From NCBI GenBank assembly GCA_903832325.1, contig CAILBC010000042.1, forward strand, positions 1 to 64,000: 64,000 bases of DNA, written 5' to 3'. Positions 20,088 through 29,120 of the stretch are shown one piece after another. Made by a program: the position numbers and the translations under genes. Position 1 is the first letter of the stretch. Every line of letters begins with the position of its first letter. The notes under the pieces are model-generated. The model saw nothing but the letters and a program-made list of their open reading frames with translations, was not told the origin of the DNA and ran no database searches. Source of the stretch: an uncultured Sphingomonadales bacterium. GTDB lineage: Bacteria > Pseudomonadota > Alphaproteobacteria > Sphingomonadales > Sphingomonadaceae.

Positions 20088-22454
20088 ATGACCAGCCTCA
20101 CACGCGCCTTTTGCGCGGGTTCCGCGCTTGCGTTGGCCGTGGCGATCGCCGCCCCGGCGATGGCCCAGGCTGCCCCCGCGGCTCCTGCAAACCCCACCGC
20201 TCCGGCAACCACGGCGGCCGATGCCACGCTGCCCCCCGAAATCGTGGTCACTGCCGAAAAGCGGTCCTCCACCGTGCAGGACACGCCGATTTCGATCACC
20301 GCGCTATCGGGCGAGGCGCTGCTCAACCAGGGTGTTTCGGGCGTGGCGGGGATCGTGATGGCGGTGCCCGGGCTGTCGATGCGGTCGGCCGGGCCGGGCC
20401 AGACCGAGCTGGAAATGCGCGGGCTGTCTTCATCGGGCGGGGCCTCGCCCACGGTCGGGTTCTATCTTGACGATTATCCGCTGACCGCGCCGGCCGCGGC
20501 GCTGGTGGGCAAAGTGGTGATCGATCCCGATCTTTATGATCTCAACCGCGTCGAAGTGCTGCGCGGGCCGCAGGGCACGCTTTATGGTTCGGGATCGATG
20601 GGTGGCACGGTGAAGCTGATCACCAACCAGCCCAAGCTTGACCGGGCCGAAGCCTCGTTCAATGCCACCGTCTCCACCACTGCGGGCGGGGTGAATGGCG
20701 GCGGCAATGTCATGGTCAACCTGCCGCTGGTAAAGGACAAGCTGGCGATCCGCGTGGTGGCCACCGACAAATTCCGCGATGGCTGGATCACGCGCGTGGT
20801 CGAACCGAATTTTCCCGCGCCGATCAATCCCAACGGGTTTTGCGGCGGCGGCTGGCCGGGCTGCGACCGCGGCAACGTGCTGACCGCGCCCCGGGCCAGC
20901 CAGACCCCGCGCACCAATACCGAACACCTCCAGGGCATTCGCGCCGAAATCGAGGCGCGCCCATCGGATCGGCTGACGCTGAGCGCGCTGGCGATCTATC
21001 AGGCCATCAAGCTGGGCGGGTATGACGAATACGATCTGCCGCCGGGGCTGCCGGGCTATCACTTTCAGCCCAACAATGCGTCGGAACCGATTACCGATAC
21101 GTTCCAGCTTTATGGCCTGACGGTCAAATATGATCTGGGCATTGCCGATCTCACCTCGGCCACGGCCTATTACACCCGCACCGAAAGCCAGACGCAGGAT
21201 ACCGCCGAAGCGCTGTACAGCCTGTTTCCGCTTTATGGTTTCAACAGCGCGCAGTTCTATACCAGCCCGTTCAACGAAACCGACACCACGCACCAGTTCA
21301 GCGAAGAACTGCGGCTGACGTCAAAGGGCGCGGGGCGGCTGCGCTGGACAGTGGGTGCGTTCTACAGCCATTTTGAATCGATCTTTGCCGAAAGCAACAA
21401 TCTGAAATCGTTCGTCGCGACTATCCCCGGCGCACTGGCGACCAACCCCGATGGCGTGCTCTATCAGGCGAACAACCCCTATCACATCAACCAGTATGGC
21501 GTGTTCGGTGAAGGCACTTACAGCTTTGCCGAAGGCTGGAAGCTGACCGCGGGGGCGCGGTGGTACAAATTTGACAGCCGCGCAGACGAGGAAACCACCG
21601 GTCTGCTGGCGCTGTCGGGCAATGCCACGCCCTATCTCAGCAGCTTTTCCACGTCGAACAGCGGGATCAATCCCAAAGTCACGCTCAGCTATGAACACGC
21701 GCACGATCTTACCGTCTATGGCACGGTTTCGCGCGGGTTCCGCCCGGGCGGGATCAACCAGCAGATTCCCAATCCGCCGTGCACGCTGAACGGCGAAACC
21801 TATGGCCCCGATGCCATCTGGAACTATGAACTGGGCGAAAAGGCCAAACTGTTCGGCAACCGCGTGACGATCAATGCCGATGTCTATTACATCCGCTGGT
21901 CCAACGTGCAGCAATCGGTGAACCAGGCCTGCGGCTATCCGCTGACGGCCAATGCCGGATCGGCCGAAGCCTATGGGCCCGAAGTGGAAATCACCGCGCA
22001 GATCACGCACGATCTGCAACTGAGCTTCAGCGGGACTTATACCCATTCGGCAATCAAGACGGCCGATGCCGCGTTGCAGGCGCAGGACCCGCTGGTGGTG
22101 CCGGGCCTGCCGCTGCTCAATGTGCCCAAATTCACCGAAAACACCGCGCTGACGTATGTTCGCCCGGTCGGTGGCGATTGGCGGGTGATGGCGCGCGTGT
22201 CGAATTCCTATGTCGGCAAGACCACCGATATCGACTTCAGCTATGGCACGCTGCCCGTCTATGACATTGTCAACGCGCGCATCGGGCTGATGAACGGCAC
22301 GGTTTCGGCGTTCCTGTTTGCCGACAACCTGACCGACACGCGCGCGCAGCTGGGGATCAACACCACCGGCTTTTCCTATACCATCCCCTCGCTGATCCGC
22401 GTGGCGACCAACCAGCCGCGCACCGTCGGGCTGGATATCAAATACGCGTTCTGA
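20088..22454 (+). CDS. TonB-dependent outer-membrane receptor
   Basis: 788 residues: signal peptide (ALALAVAIAAPAMAQA), an Ala/Pro linker, a TonB box region (PEIVVTAEK), a plug domain (QDTPISITALSGEALLNQGV, RVEVLRGPQGTLYGSGSMGG) and a ~600-residue barrel ending LDIKYAF with terminal Phe. The ligand is unknown; sphingomonads carry dozens of such receptors for siderophores, sugars and aromatics. AAGGGAG sits 7 nt before the ATG. It follows the amidase gene in the same direction. Confidence 0.93.
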   Translation: MTSLTRAFCAGSALALAVAIAAPAMAQAAPAAPANPTAPATTAADATLPPEIVVTAEKRSSTVQDTPISITALSGEALLNQGVSGVAGIVMAVPGLSMRSAGPGQTELEMRGLSSSGGASPTVGFYLDDYPLTAPAAALVGKVVIDPDLYDLNRVEVLRGPQGTLYGSGSMGGTVKLITNQPKLDRAEASFNATVSTTAGGVNGGGNVMVNLPLVKDKLAIRVVATDKFRDGWITRVVEPNFPAPINPNGFCGGGWPGCDRGNVLTAPRASQTPRTNTEHLQGIRAEIEARPSDRLTLSALAIYQAIKLGGYDEYDLPPGLPGYHFQPNNASEPITDTFQLYGLTVKYDLGIADLTSATAYYTRTESQTQDTAEALYSLFPLYGFNSAQFYTSPFNETDTTHQFSEELRLTSKGAGRLRWTVGAFYSHFESIFAESNNLKSFVATIPGALATNPDGVLYQANNPYHINQYGVFGEGTYSFAEGWKLTAGARWYKFDSRADEETTGLLALSGNATPYLSSFSTSNSGINPKVTLSYEHAHDLTVYGTVSRGFRPGGINQQIPNPPCTLNGETYGPDAIWNYELGEKAKLFGNRVTINADVYYIRWSNVQQSVNQACGYPLTANAGSAEAYGPEVEITAQITHDLQLSFSGTYTHSAIKTADAALQAQDPLVVPGLPLLNVPKFTENTALTYVRPVGGDWRVMARVSNSYVGKTTDIDFSYGTLPVYDIVNARIGLMNGTVSAFLFADNLTDTRAQLGINTTGFSYTIPSLIRVATNQPRTVGLDIKYAF

Positions 22455-22464
22455 CCCGTGCGCT

Positions 22465-22492
22465 CCGGGTGGCGGCTGGTGCCGTCACCCGG
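22465..22492. terminator. Possible bidirectional terminator hairpin
   Basis: A 7-bp stem CCGGGTG/CACCCGG (22465-22471/22486-22492) lies in the 44-bp gap between the convergent receptor and porin genes. It lacks a T tract, so the call rests on position and stem only. Confidence 0.4.
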
Positions 22493-22498
22493 GCACAT

Positions 22499-24256
22499 TC
22501 AAAAATGCACGATCAGGTCACCGGCGACCAGCAACTGGTGGTTTTTTGCCTGGCTGGCATCGCCGGTGGACAGATCGATGTTGAACGCTGCGGCGTCGAC
22601 CGACCGGTAATAGGTCACTTCCGGACGGACCTCGATCTGCGGCGAAAACCAGTGCTGCCAGCCGAGGCCGATTTCCCAATACCGGCTTTTCACGCCGGTG
22701 CGCTGGCCCTGCTGGTCGTTATAATATTCGCTGCGCAGCGACAGGTTGTTCAGCGGCGAAAATTCCCAGTTCAGGTATGACAGCAGCGCAAACACATGCG
22801 CGGTGCAGCTTTGCGCGCTGCGGTCGGCGCATTGCGCGCCCGACGGGCCGTTGAAGCGATAGACTTGCGGGCTGAACGGGGTGCCACCGCCGTAATAGAG
22901 GAAATAACCGGGTGATCCCGCATCCACGTTGACCACGCGTTTCTGGTAAAGGGTATAGCTTTCCAGCGCGATGTGCACCGTGTCGGAAAACCGATGGTAC
23001 CAGGTTCCGCCAAACCATTGCAGGTTGTTGTAGCCCCACACCCCCGAATTGATCGCATCGGCGCACAAATAGATGTTGTCGCGCGCGGCCGCGTCCTGAT
23101 AGCGCAGGCACGCCGTGATCGAAGGCCGCGCCCCGGGATCGCGCCTGAACGTCGCACCGGGATACAGCGTGTTGCTGATCGCGGTATAGGGGTGGCCGCC
23201 GGGATCGGCAAAGGGCGCGCCATTGCCGATCGTGGCCCAGGATGCGGCCGTGATCGTCTGCGCCGGGTTGGGCAGGTGCTGGCCCGCATTCCACGCCGCC
23301 GTGTCCGATCCATACGTCAGCCCCAGTTGCACAAACAGGGACCTGGTCGCCGCCAGCGTCAGCTGCACGCCCTCGTTGGTGTAGTTGTCGAACGTGTAGG
23401 TCAGCGAATGGCTGTACATATAGTTGTTGGGCGCCAGCTGCGCCTCGATATCGGGCAGCGCGATGAAGCGGCCTGCGCGGATCACCAGACCTTGGGCGAT
23501 TTTGGGCACGAACAGTTCGGCATAGACCATCGGCATGTCAAAGCCGTTGACCTTGTTGCGATCGTAATAGCCGCGATCGATCAGGAACCCGCGCGATGCG
23601 GTATAGCGGTAATCCGACCCGTAAATGCCCGAGACACGAAACCCCCAATCGACGTGATCGTCCTGCACCGTATCGGGCGTGCGCTCGATAAACAGCACCG
23701 CCTGGTTCAGCAGCACCGTGTTGGGCGCAAAGGCATAGGCCGCGGGCGCATTGCCCTGGCGCACATTGCTGGTCGAAAGGTTGCCGCCGATATCGATCCA
23801 GCCATAGGCCTGGACATGCGCGCGGGCCATGGCCTGGCCCAGGCCGGTATCGCCCAGCGCGACCATCAGCGGGCTGTCGACCGAGGCGGGCCGGTTGACC
23901 CCCAGCAGGGTTGCCCCGCCATAGGAAAATTCGGTGAAGGGATAAGGCGGCGATGTTGCCGGCGCCGGGGCCCAGTCGGCGCGGCGCGACGGTGGCGCCG
24001 CCGGATCGGGCGCCAGCGGCGAAGTGGCGCGGTTCCATTCCGCCGCCTGATAGGCAAGGAACCGGGTGATCACGCCGTGGCCCAGATCCTTGTCGGTGAT
24101 CGTGGGGGCTGGTGCAGGGGGGTTTGCCGGCTCCGGCGGTGGGGCCGTTTGGGCCGTTTGGGCCGGTGGGGCCGGTGGGGCCGGTGTGGCATCCGCCAGC
24201 GCCGGATCGGCCAGGTTCGAACCGGCCAGCAACAGCCCGGCCAACAGCATTGTCAT
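22499..24256 (-). CDS. Outer-membrane beta-barrel porin (BBP2/OmpL-like)
   Basis: 585 residues. A signal peptide is followed by a Pro/Ala/Thr-rich stretch (TPAPPAPPAQTAQTAPPPEP) encoded by 9-bp repeats, then a long barrel with GWIDIGGNLSTSN, NRPASVDSP, LFVPKIAQGLVIRAGRFIAL and MYSHSLTYTFDNYT. These are characteristic of the 'outer membrane beta-barrel porin-2' family, and it ends LIVHF. Two in-barrel cysteine pairs (CLRYQ/YLCAD, QCADRSAQSC) could form disulfides in loops. Substrate unknown. It is convergent with the TonB receptor. Confidence 0.8.
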   Translation of the reverse strand: MTMLLAGLLLAGSNLADPALADATPAPPAPPAQTAQTAPPPEPANPPAPAPTITDKDLGHGVITRFLAYQAAEWNRATSPLAPDPAAPPSRRADWAPAPATSPPYPFTEFSYGGATLLGVNRPASVDSPLMVALGDTGLGQAMARAHVQAYGWIDIGGNLSTSNVRQGNAPAAYAFAPNTVLLNQAVLFIERTPDTVQDDHVDWGFRVSGIYGSDYRYTASRGFLIDRGYYDRNKVNGFDMPMVYAELFVPKIAQGLVIRAGRFIALPDIEAQLAPNNYMYSHSLTYTFDNYTNEGVQLTLAATRSLFVQLGLTYGSDTAAWNAGQHLPNPAQTITAASWATIGNGAPFADPGGHPYTAISNTLYPGATFRRDPGARPSITACLRYQDAAARDNIYLCADAINSGVWGYNNLQWFGGTWYHRFSDTVHIALESYTLYQKRVVNVDAGSPGYFLYYGGGTPFSPQVYRFNGPSGAQCADRSAQSCTAHVFALLSYLNWEFSPLNNLSLRSEYYNDQQGQRTGVKSRYWEIGLGWQHWFSPQIEVRPEVTYYRSVDAAAFNIDLSTGDASQAKNHQLLVAGDLIVHF

Positions 24257-24477
24257 GATACGCCCTCATGCCCGAAGACCCCCGGCGGCCCCGCCAATGG
24301 GGCCGCGCGGCGCTGCGGTGGGCACGGCCACTAGGCCCGCAGGCGATTAAGGTGCAACGGCGATTGCCTTGGCCCGGCGTAAAGGTTTCGTGATGGGGCG
24401 GGCGCAGGCGGGGCATGATTGCGCCGTGCAAGCGTGGCATAAAGCATTGATTTGGAATGTTGATCCGCACACCCCCG

Positions 24478-24584
24478 CGCTCATCCCGGGCCTGTCGAGG
24501 GATGCGCGCCAACGCCCGCCGGATGGCTGGTGCCCCCGCCTGGATGACTGTCGCGCGCATCCTTCGACGGGCTCAGGATGAGCG
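24478..24584. repeat. Large inverted repeat, REP-like
   Basis: Two 31-bp arms (24478-24508 and 24554-24584) are complementary at 27 of 31 positions, around a 45-nt loop. The right arm contains CTTCGACGGGCTCAGGATGA, a sequence type I know as common intergenic repeats in sphingomonad genomes. It could form a long hairpin in RNA or DNA. Confidence 0.75.
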
Positions 24585-24680
24585 GGGTTTGGTGGGTGGG
24601 AGTTTGGTGGGTGTGGATTTGGTGGGTAGGGGTTTGGTGGTTTGTGGAGGCGGAGGGGCAGGGGAGCCGGAGGGGCAGGG
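24584..24680. repeat. G/T-rich tandem array (about 4 x 16-17 bp) plus 15-bp duplication
   Basis: Units of the type GTTTGGTGGGTGGGA repeat about four times (24586-24650), followed by two copies of CGGAGGGGCAGGGGA. On the plus strand runs of three or four G's recur at short spacing, so G-quadruplex formation is possible. Confidence 0.75.
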
Positions 24681-24734
24681 GATGGGAATTGTTCCCCCTC
24701 TGCCAACCCGGCCCGCCCCCGTTTCAGCCTCGGC

Positions 24735-25289
24735 TCAGGCCCCGCGCGCGTTGCGCAATGCGGCCAGTTCGTCCTTGGTTTCGTGCAGCAGGTGAGTCAG
24801 CTCGGCCACGGCTTTTGACAGGTTCAGCACTTCGCTCTCGCGCAGCTGGTCGATTTTCTGGTGCAGCAGTTCGATTTCCAGCTCTGCCTTGATGTTGATC
24901 TTGTAATCGCTTTCGGCGGCCTTGCGGTCGATATCCTGCTGGCGGTTCTGGCTCATCATGATGAACGGCGCGGCATAGGCGGCCTGGAACGACAGCGCGA
25001 GGTTCAGCAAGATGAACGGATAAAGGTCCCATTTTTCCACAAAGGCCGTCACGTTCAGCACGATCCACGCGGCCAGCAGGACCGACTGGATGATGATGAA
25101 CCGCCATGATCCCATGGTCGATGCCACCGTATCGGCGATTTTCTGCCCGGTGGTCAGCCCAGCATCGGGATCGGCCTTGGCGCGGGCAACGGCGCGGATG
25201 CGTTCGGCGCGGCGCAGCAGGCGCATGTCGTGCAACAGCGCTTCTTCGGCCTCGTCCAGGAAATGCACGGCCTGCTCGATTGCATTCAT
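24735..25289 (-). CDS. DUF1003 membrane protein
   Basis: 184 residues. Two close transmembrane segments (FIIIQSVLLAAWIVLNVTAF and PFILLNLALSFQAAYAAPFI) are followed by MMSQNRQQDIDRKAAESDY, the hallmark of DUF1003, and a C-terminal helical, coiled-coil-like tail (ELEIELLHQKIDQLRESEVL). Function of the family is not established. I start at ATG 25289 (MNAIEQAVHFLDEAEE), where the family similarity starts; the frame extends upstream without family-like sequence. It is divergent from the MarR regulator gene. Confidence 0.85.
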   Translation of the reverse strand: MNAIEQAVHFLDEAEEALLHDMRLLRRAERIRAVARAKADPDAGLTTGQKIADTVASTMGSWRFIIIQSVLLAAWIVLNVTAFVEKWDLYPFILLNLALSFQAAYAAPFIMMSQNRQQDIDRKAAESDYKINIKAELEIELLHQKIDQLRESEVLNLSKAVAELTHLLHETKDELAALRNARGA

Positions 25290-25423
25290 GGGTGATCCGG
25301 TCCCTTTGGCTGGCGGAGGCGGGAAAACGCCACCGGCCGCGACGATGCCATTGCGCACCGGCCCTGTCCAGCAAGGTCCTTTCCCCAATCAGGCTTGACC
25401 CGCTGCCCTTGTTGCGACAATTG

Positions 25424-25897
25424 ATGTATATGCATGATGCAATACCATCTCCATGTGCCTGCACCGCCTTGCGCAAGGCATCGCGCGCGATCACCCGGGT
25501 CTATGATGCGGGGCTTGCCGCTCATGGCCTGACCACGTGCCAGTTCGCGCTGTTGCGGCACATTGCCCGCGCCGGTGAAATCGCGCTCAGCCGACTGGCC
25601 GATGCGCTGGTGATGGACCGCACCACGCTTTATCGCGTGCTGCGCCCGGCCGAAGCCGCGGGCTGGGTAGTCACTTGCGCAGCCGGCACCGGGCGCATGC
25701 GGCTGGCGCGGCTGACCCCGCAGGGCAGGGCCTTGATCGCCCGGGCAGAGCCGGACTGGATCGCCTGCCAGGCCACAGTGCGCGCGCAACTGGGAGAGTC
25801 CGGCTGGGCAGCGCTGCACGGCGCGGCGCTGGCGGTTCAGGCGCTGGGCGCCGGAGCCACGATTGCAGCGGCCCCTGTTGCAGGAGTTGGGGCATGA
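25424..25897 (+). CDS. MarR-family transcriptional regulator
   Basis: 157 residues with the MarR winged-helix layout: ARKASRAITRVYD-like first helix (LRKASRAITRVYDAGLAAHG), a recognition region (ALSRLADALVMDRTTLYRVL) and wing (GRMRLARLTPQGRAL). The start is uncertain (ATG 25424 or 25430) because no good ribosome binding site is visible. Around the start is an imperfect dyad TTGATGTATATGCATGATGC ending AA, possibly its own operator. Its stop overlaps the start of the next permease gene (ATGA), so it probably controls that permease. Confidence 0.78.
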   Translation: MYMHDAIPSPCACTALRKASRAITRVYDAGLAAHGLTTCQFALLRHIARAGEIALSRLADALVMDRTTLYRVLRPAEAAGWVVTCAAGTGRMRLARLTPQGRALIARAEPDWIACQATVRAQLGESGWAALHGAALAVQALGAGATIAAAPVAGVGA

Positions 25898-27186
25898 TCG
25901 CGCGGTTGGGCTGGGCGCGGCATCGTGCGATCGGCGTGCTGGCGGTCACGTTTGCAGCGCTGCTGATCGGCGCAGGGGTGCGTTCGGCGCCGGGCGTGAT
26001 GATGACCCCGCTGCAGCTCCATTTCGGCTGGGACCGCGCGACAATCGCCCTGACGTCGGCGGTCGGCATCCTGCTCTACGGGCTGGTCGGGCCGTTTGCT
26101 GCGGCGCTGATGATGTCGCTGGGGATTCGCCGCACGATGATTGGCGGGCTGGTCCTGATGGGCTTTGCCACATTCGTCAGCCAGTGGATGACCCAAAGCT
26201 GGCACTATCTGCTCACCTGGGGGGTCCTGTCGGGGCTGGGCAGCGGCGCGGTTGCCAGCGTGCTGGGCGCGGCTGTGGTCGGGCGCTGGTTTGCGCGGCA
26301 CCAGGGCCTTGCAATGGGGGTGCTTTCGGCCAGCACTGCCACCGGATCGCTGATCTTTCTGCCCGTGCTGGCCTGGCTGACGCGCGCCGGGGCGTGGCTG
26401 CCGGTGGTGCAGGTGGTGGGCACGGCCTGCATCGTGCTGGTGCCGCTGGTGCTGTGGCTGGTGCCCGAAAACCCGGCCGATGTCGGCACGCGCCGGTTTG
26501 GCGAGGCCCTGGGCGAAGGCCCGGCGCCGCGGACAGCCAATGGAAGCCCGGCACGCGCGCGCGATGCGCTCGGGCTGGCCTTTGCCACGCTGCGCCGGGC
26601 CATGCGCGTGCCCACGTTCTGGCTGCTGTTCGGTACCTTTTTCGTCTGCGGCCTGACCACCAACGGGCTGGTCGGCACGCATCTGATCACGTTTTGCGGC
26701 GATCATGGCATTGCGCCTGTTGCAGCGGCCGGGCTGCTGTCGACGATGGGGCTGTTCGATCTGGTGGGCACTACCGCGTCGGGCTGGTTGACCGACCGGT
26801 ATGATCCGCGCCGGCTGCTGGTGGCTTATTACGGCCTTCGCGGGGTGTCGCTGATCGTGCTGCCGTTTTGCGATTTCGGCCCGGCGAGCCTGGCCGTGTT
26901 TGCAGTGTTCTTCGGGCTGGACTGGATTGCCACGGTGCCGCCGACTCTGGCGCTGACCACGCGCACCTTCGGCGCGCGCGATGCGGCGGTGGTGTTCGGC
27001 TGGGTCAATGTCGGGCACCAGCTGGGCGCCGCCACGGCAGCCTTTGGCGCGGGGCTGATCCGGCAGGATTTCGGCCGATATGATCCGGCATTCGAGATCG
27101 CCGGGCTGTTCGGAGTGGCCGCCGCTGTGGTCATGTTTGCCACGATCCGCCCTGGTCTGCGCCAGGTGGCGGCGCAGGCTGCCTGA
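25894..27186 (+). CDS. MFS permease (monocarboxylate/oxalate-formate antiporter-like)
   Basis: 430 residues, about 12 transmembrane segments, with FGWDRATIALTSAVGILLYG near the N terminus and WLVPENPADVG before the central loop. This is the layout of the MCT/OFA-like MFS branch that carries small organic acids. The ATG overlaps the MarR stop by 4 bp and AGGAG lies 8 nt upstream, so the two are translationally coupled. The substrate is probably the ligand that relieves the MarR repressor, but neither is known. Confidence 0.82.
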   Translation: MIARLGWARHRAIGVLAVTFAALLIGAGVRSAPGVMMTPLQLHFGWDRATIALTSAVGILLYGLVGPFAAALMMSLGIRRTMIGGLVLMGFATFVSQWMTQSWHYLLTWGVLSGLGSGAVASVLGAAVVGRWFARHQGLAMGVLSASTATGSLIFLPVLAWLTRAGAWLPVVQVVGTACIVLVPLVLWLVPENPADVGTRRFGEALGEGPAPRTANGSPARARDALGLAFATLRRAMRVPTFWLLFGTFFVCGLTTNGLVGTHLITFCGDHGIAPVAAAGLLSTMGLFDLVGTTASGWLTDRYDPRRLLVAYYGLRGVSLIVLPFCDFGPASLAVFAVFFGLDWIATVPPTLALTTRTFGARDAAVVFGWVNVGHQLGAATAAFGAGLIRQDFGRYDPAFEIAGLFGVAAAVVMFATIRPGLRQVAAQAA

Positions 27187-27244
27187 GCGCGATCGACCTG
27201 AGCGCGATCGACCTGAGCGCGATCGACCTGAGCGCGATCGGGTC
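27182..27244. repeat. 15-bp tandem repeat, about four copies
   Basis: The unit CCTGAGCGCGATCGA is repeated without a break from the permease stop codon to the stop codon of the convergent HD-domain gene. It fills the whole 56-bp spacer. Each unit contains the palindrome CGATCG. Confidence 0.9.
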
Positions 27245-27878
27245 AGGCCGGCCGCATCGCCGCGACAATGCGATCATGGTGGCTGGCCAGATCGGGCACC
27301 TGCCAGTTCAGCCGTTTGCCCTGATCATCGTAATGGCGCAGCCGCACCGCCGCGGCGAACCAGGGATTGGCCTGAAACACCGCAATCTCGTCGTCTGACA
27401 TCGGCCCGCCCTGCAGCGCCAGGCTCAGCTGCGATGCCCTGGACAGGCCGGCTTCGTATTCCGGCTCCACCGCGCAAAGATAGCGCTTGGCCGCCACGTG
27501 CAGCCGCACCGGCTCGGTCACTTCGGGGCCGAACCATTGCGCCAGCCAGGCAGCGCCGTGTTCTTCGTGGCGCGCATCGATGCCCAGCCGTTCGGCGGCA
27601 TTGCCGGCATCATCGATGAACTGGCCGATATCGTGCAGCAGCGCGGCCACGATCAGGCAATCGTCCTCGCCCGCTTCCACCGCGAGCTGCCCGCATTGCA
27701 CCACGTGGTCCATCTGCGTTGCCCGTTCGCCATAGTGGCTGTCGCCAAACCGGGTGATCAGCGCGGCAATTTCGGCAAAGCGGGGGTCGGTCATCCACGG
27801 GTTCCAGTGCATCGGTTCGGGCCGCAGCCATAGCCGCTGCACGCCGACCGGGCGACCCGAAAATTGCAAATTTGACAT
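27243..27878 (-). CDS. PhnZ-like HD-domain diiron oxygenase
   Basis: 211 residues matching the PhnZ/TmpB group of mixed-valent diiron oxygenases, which cleave hydroxylated organophosphonates. The expected residues are present: Tyr49-Gly-Glu51, His58, the HD pair His82-Asp83 (LLHDIGQ), His104/His107 (ARHEEHGA), His127 in LHVAAKRYL and Asp184/185. The SRASQLSLALQGGPM stretch is also typical. No partner dioxygenase (PhnY/TmpA) or phosphonate transporter is adjacent, so its substrate is open. The ATG at 27878 has GGAGG only 3 nt upstream. Met29 (27794) is a possible later start. Confidence 0.78.
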   Translation of the reverse strand: MSNLQFSGRPVGVQRLWLRPEPMHWNPWMTDPRFAEIAALITRFGDSHYGERATQMDHVVQCGQLAVEAGEDDCLIVAALLHDIGQFIDDAGNAAERLGIDARHEEHGAAWLAQWFGPEVTEPVRLHVAAKRYLCAVEPEYEAGLSRASQLSLALQGGPMSDDEIAVFQANPWFAAAVRLRHYDDQGKRLNWQVPDLASHHDRIVAAMRPA

Positions 27879-27962
27879 GCCCTCCGGATGCTTTGACGAT
27901 TGCTCCGTTGGCCCCTAATTCAGGCGCGCCATTCCCCCCGTCCGGCACCAAAGGATACCCCC

Positions 27963-29009
27963 ATGCGTTTTGCCCAGCCCTTGCTTCGCACCCTTCTGGC
28001 CGCCCCTGCCCTTGCCGCGATCACTGCTTCGCCGGTGATGGCCGATCCCGCGCCCATGCCTGCACCGGCGCCCGCGCCCGCTTATGCTGTCGTTGATCGC
28101 ATTGCCGGCGCCGATGGCGGCTGGGACTATGCCTCGGTCGATCCGGTCAAGGGCCGGCTTTATGTCGCGCGCGGCGATGCGGTGATGATGGCGGACCTTG
28201 CCACCGGCAAAGTGACTGACCGCTTTGTCCCCGCCACACGCGCGCACAGCGCCCTGCCGATCGACCAGGGCCGCACTCTGGTGGAAACCGACGGCACGTC
28301 GGGCCTGACGCGGTTCATCGATACAGACAGCGGCAAGACCCTGGCCGAAGTCGCCACCGGCAAAAAGCCCGATTATGCCTTTGTCGATGCCGCCACCGGC
28401 CTGCTGGTGGTGATGAACCCCGGCAGCAACGGCGTCGTGCTGATCGATCCGGCCAGCCACGCAATCGTGCGCACGATCACCGTGCCCGGCGGGCTGGAAG
28501 CCGGCGACAGCGATGGCCACGGCATGATTTTCGCCAATCTGGAAGATGCCAACGCGCTGGCCCAGATCGATCTGAAGGCGGGCAAGCTGGTCCGCACGAT
28601 CCCGCTGAAGGGCTGCGACGGCCCGACCGGGCTCGCGATGGTTGCCGGTCGCGTGCTTTCGGCATGCTCCAACGGCGTGGTCACAGTGGTCGATGCGGCC
28701 ACCGGCGCGCTGGTGAAGACGATTGCCGTAGGTCGCGGCCCCGATGCGGTGATTGCCGATCCGGCGCGCGGGCTGGTGTTCGTGCCCAGCGGCCAGGCCG
28801 GCACGCTGAGCGCGATTTCGATTGCCGATCCGGCCAACCTGCATGTGGTCGCAACGATCCCCACCCAGGTCGGCGCGCGCACCGGCGCACTCGATCCGCG
28901 CACCGGCAAGCTCTATCTGCCCGCAGCGACGATGGTTCCCGCCGCTGGCGGCGGCCGCGCATCGGCCAAGCCGGGCTCGTTCGTGGTGCTGGTCGTCGCG
29001 CCGCGTTAA
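27963..29009 (+). CDS. YncE-like exported beta-propeller protein
   Basis: 348 residues with a signal peptide (LLRTLLAAPALAAITASPVMA) and repeating blades of the form xGKVTDRF/xxNGVVLIDPASHAIVRT/xxGALVKTIAVGRGPDAVI. These are typical of seven-bladed YVTN/YncE-like propellers in the periplasm, which usually bind partners or substrates and are not enzymes by themselves. AAAGGA lies upstream of the ATG. Followed by a perfect hairpin. Confidence 0.82.
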   Translation: MRFAQPLLRTLLAAPALAAITASPVMADPAPMPAPAPAPAYAVVDRIAGADGGWDYASVDPVKGRLYVARGDAVMMADLATGKVTDRFVPATRAHSALPIDQGRTLVETDGTSGLTRFIDTDSGKTLAEVATGKKPDYAFVDAATGLLVVMNPGSNGVVLIDPASHAIVRTITVPGGLEAGDSDGHGMIFANLEDANALAQIDLKAGKLVRTIPLKGCDGPTGLAMVAGRVLSACSNGVVTVVDAATGALVKTIAVGRGPDAVIADPARGLVFVPSGQAGTLSAISIADPANLHVVATIPTQVGARTGALDPRTGKLYLPAATMVPAAGGGRASAKPGSFVVLVVAPR

Positions 29010-29014
29010 AGCGT

Positions 29015-29083
29015 GATGGCTTCAGGTTGAAGCAAGCTTCAACCTGAAGCCATCGGCAACGCTCACGCGCCGCGCGGGCTTGT
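29015..29083. repeat. Perfect 19-bp hairpin plus conserved core (dispersed repeat copy 2)
   Basis: Arms 29015-29033 and 29036-29054 pair perfectly around AA, and the 25-bp core at 29059-29083 matches that at 484-508 (23/25). The hairpin can act as a bidirectional terminator between the convergent propeller and PotG-like genes, although it lacks a long T tract. Confidence 0.75.
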
Positions 29084-29120
29084 CGCCGGATGCCATGAAT
29101 CACTATCGTGTGATCAGGCT

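Larger units (their letters stand above)
24257..24734. other. Gene-free spacer with REP-like inverted repeat and G-rich tandem arrays
   Basis: No gene is seen in these ~480 bp. They contain a long inverted repeat (24478-24584) and a G/T-rich tandem array (24584-24680), both listed separately. Confidence 0.6.

Noticed and set aside
27182..27244. Rho-independent terminator between the permease and HD-domain genes
   Set aside because: The spacer is entirely a 15-bp tandem repeat with small palindromes; there is no dominant stem or T tract.
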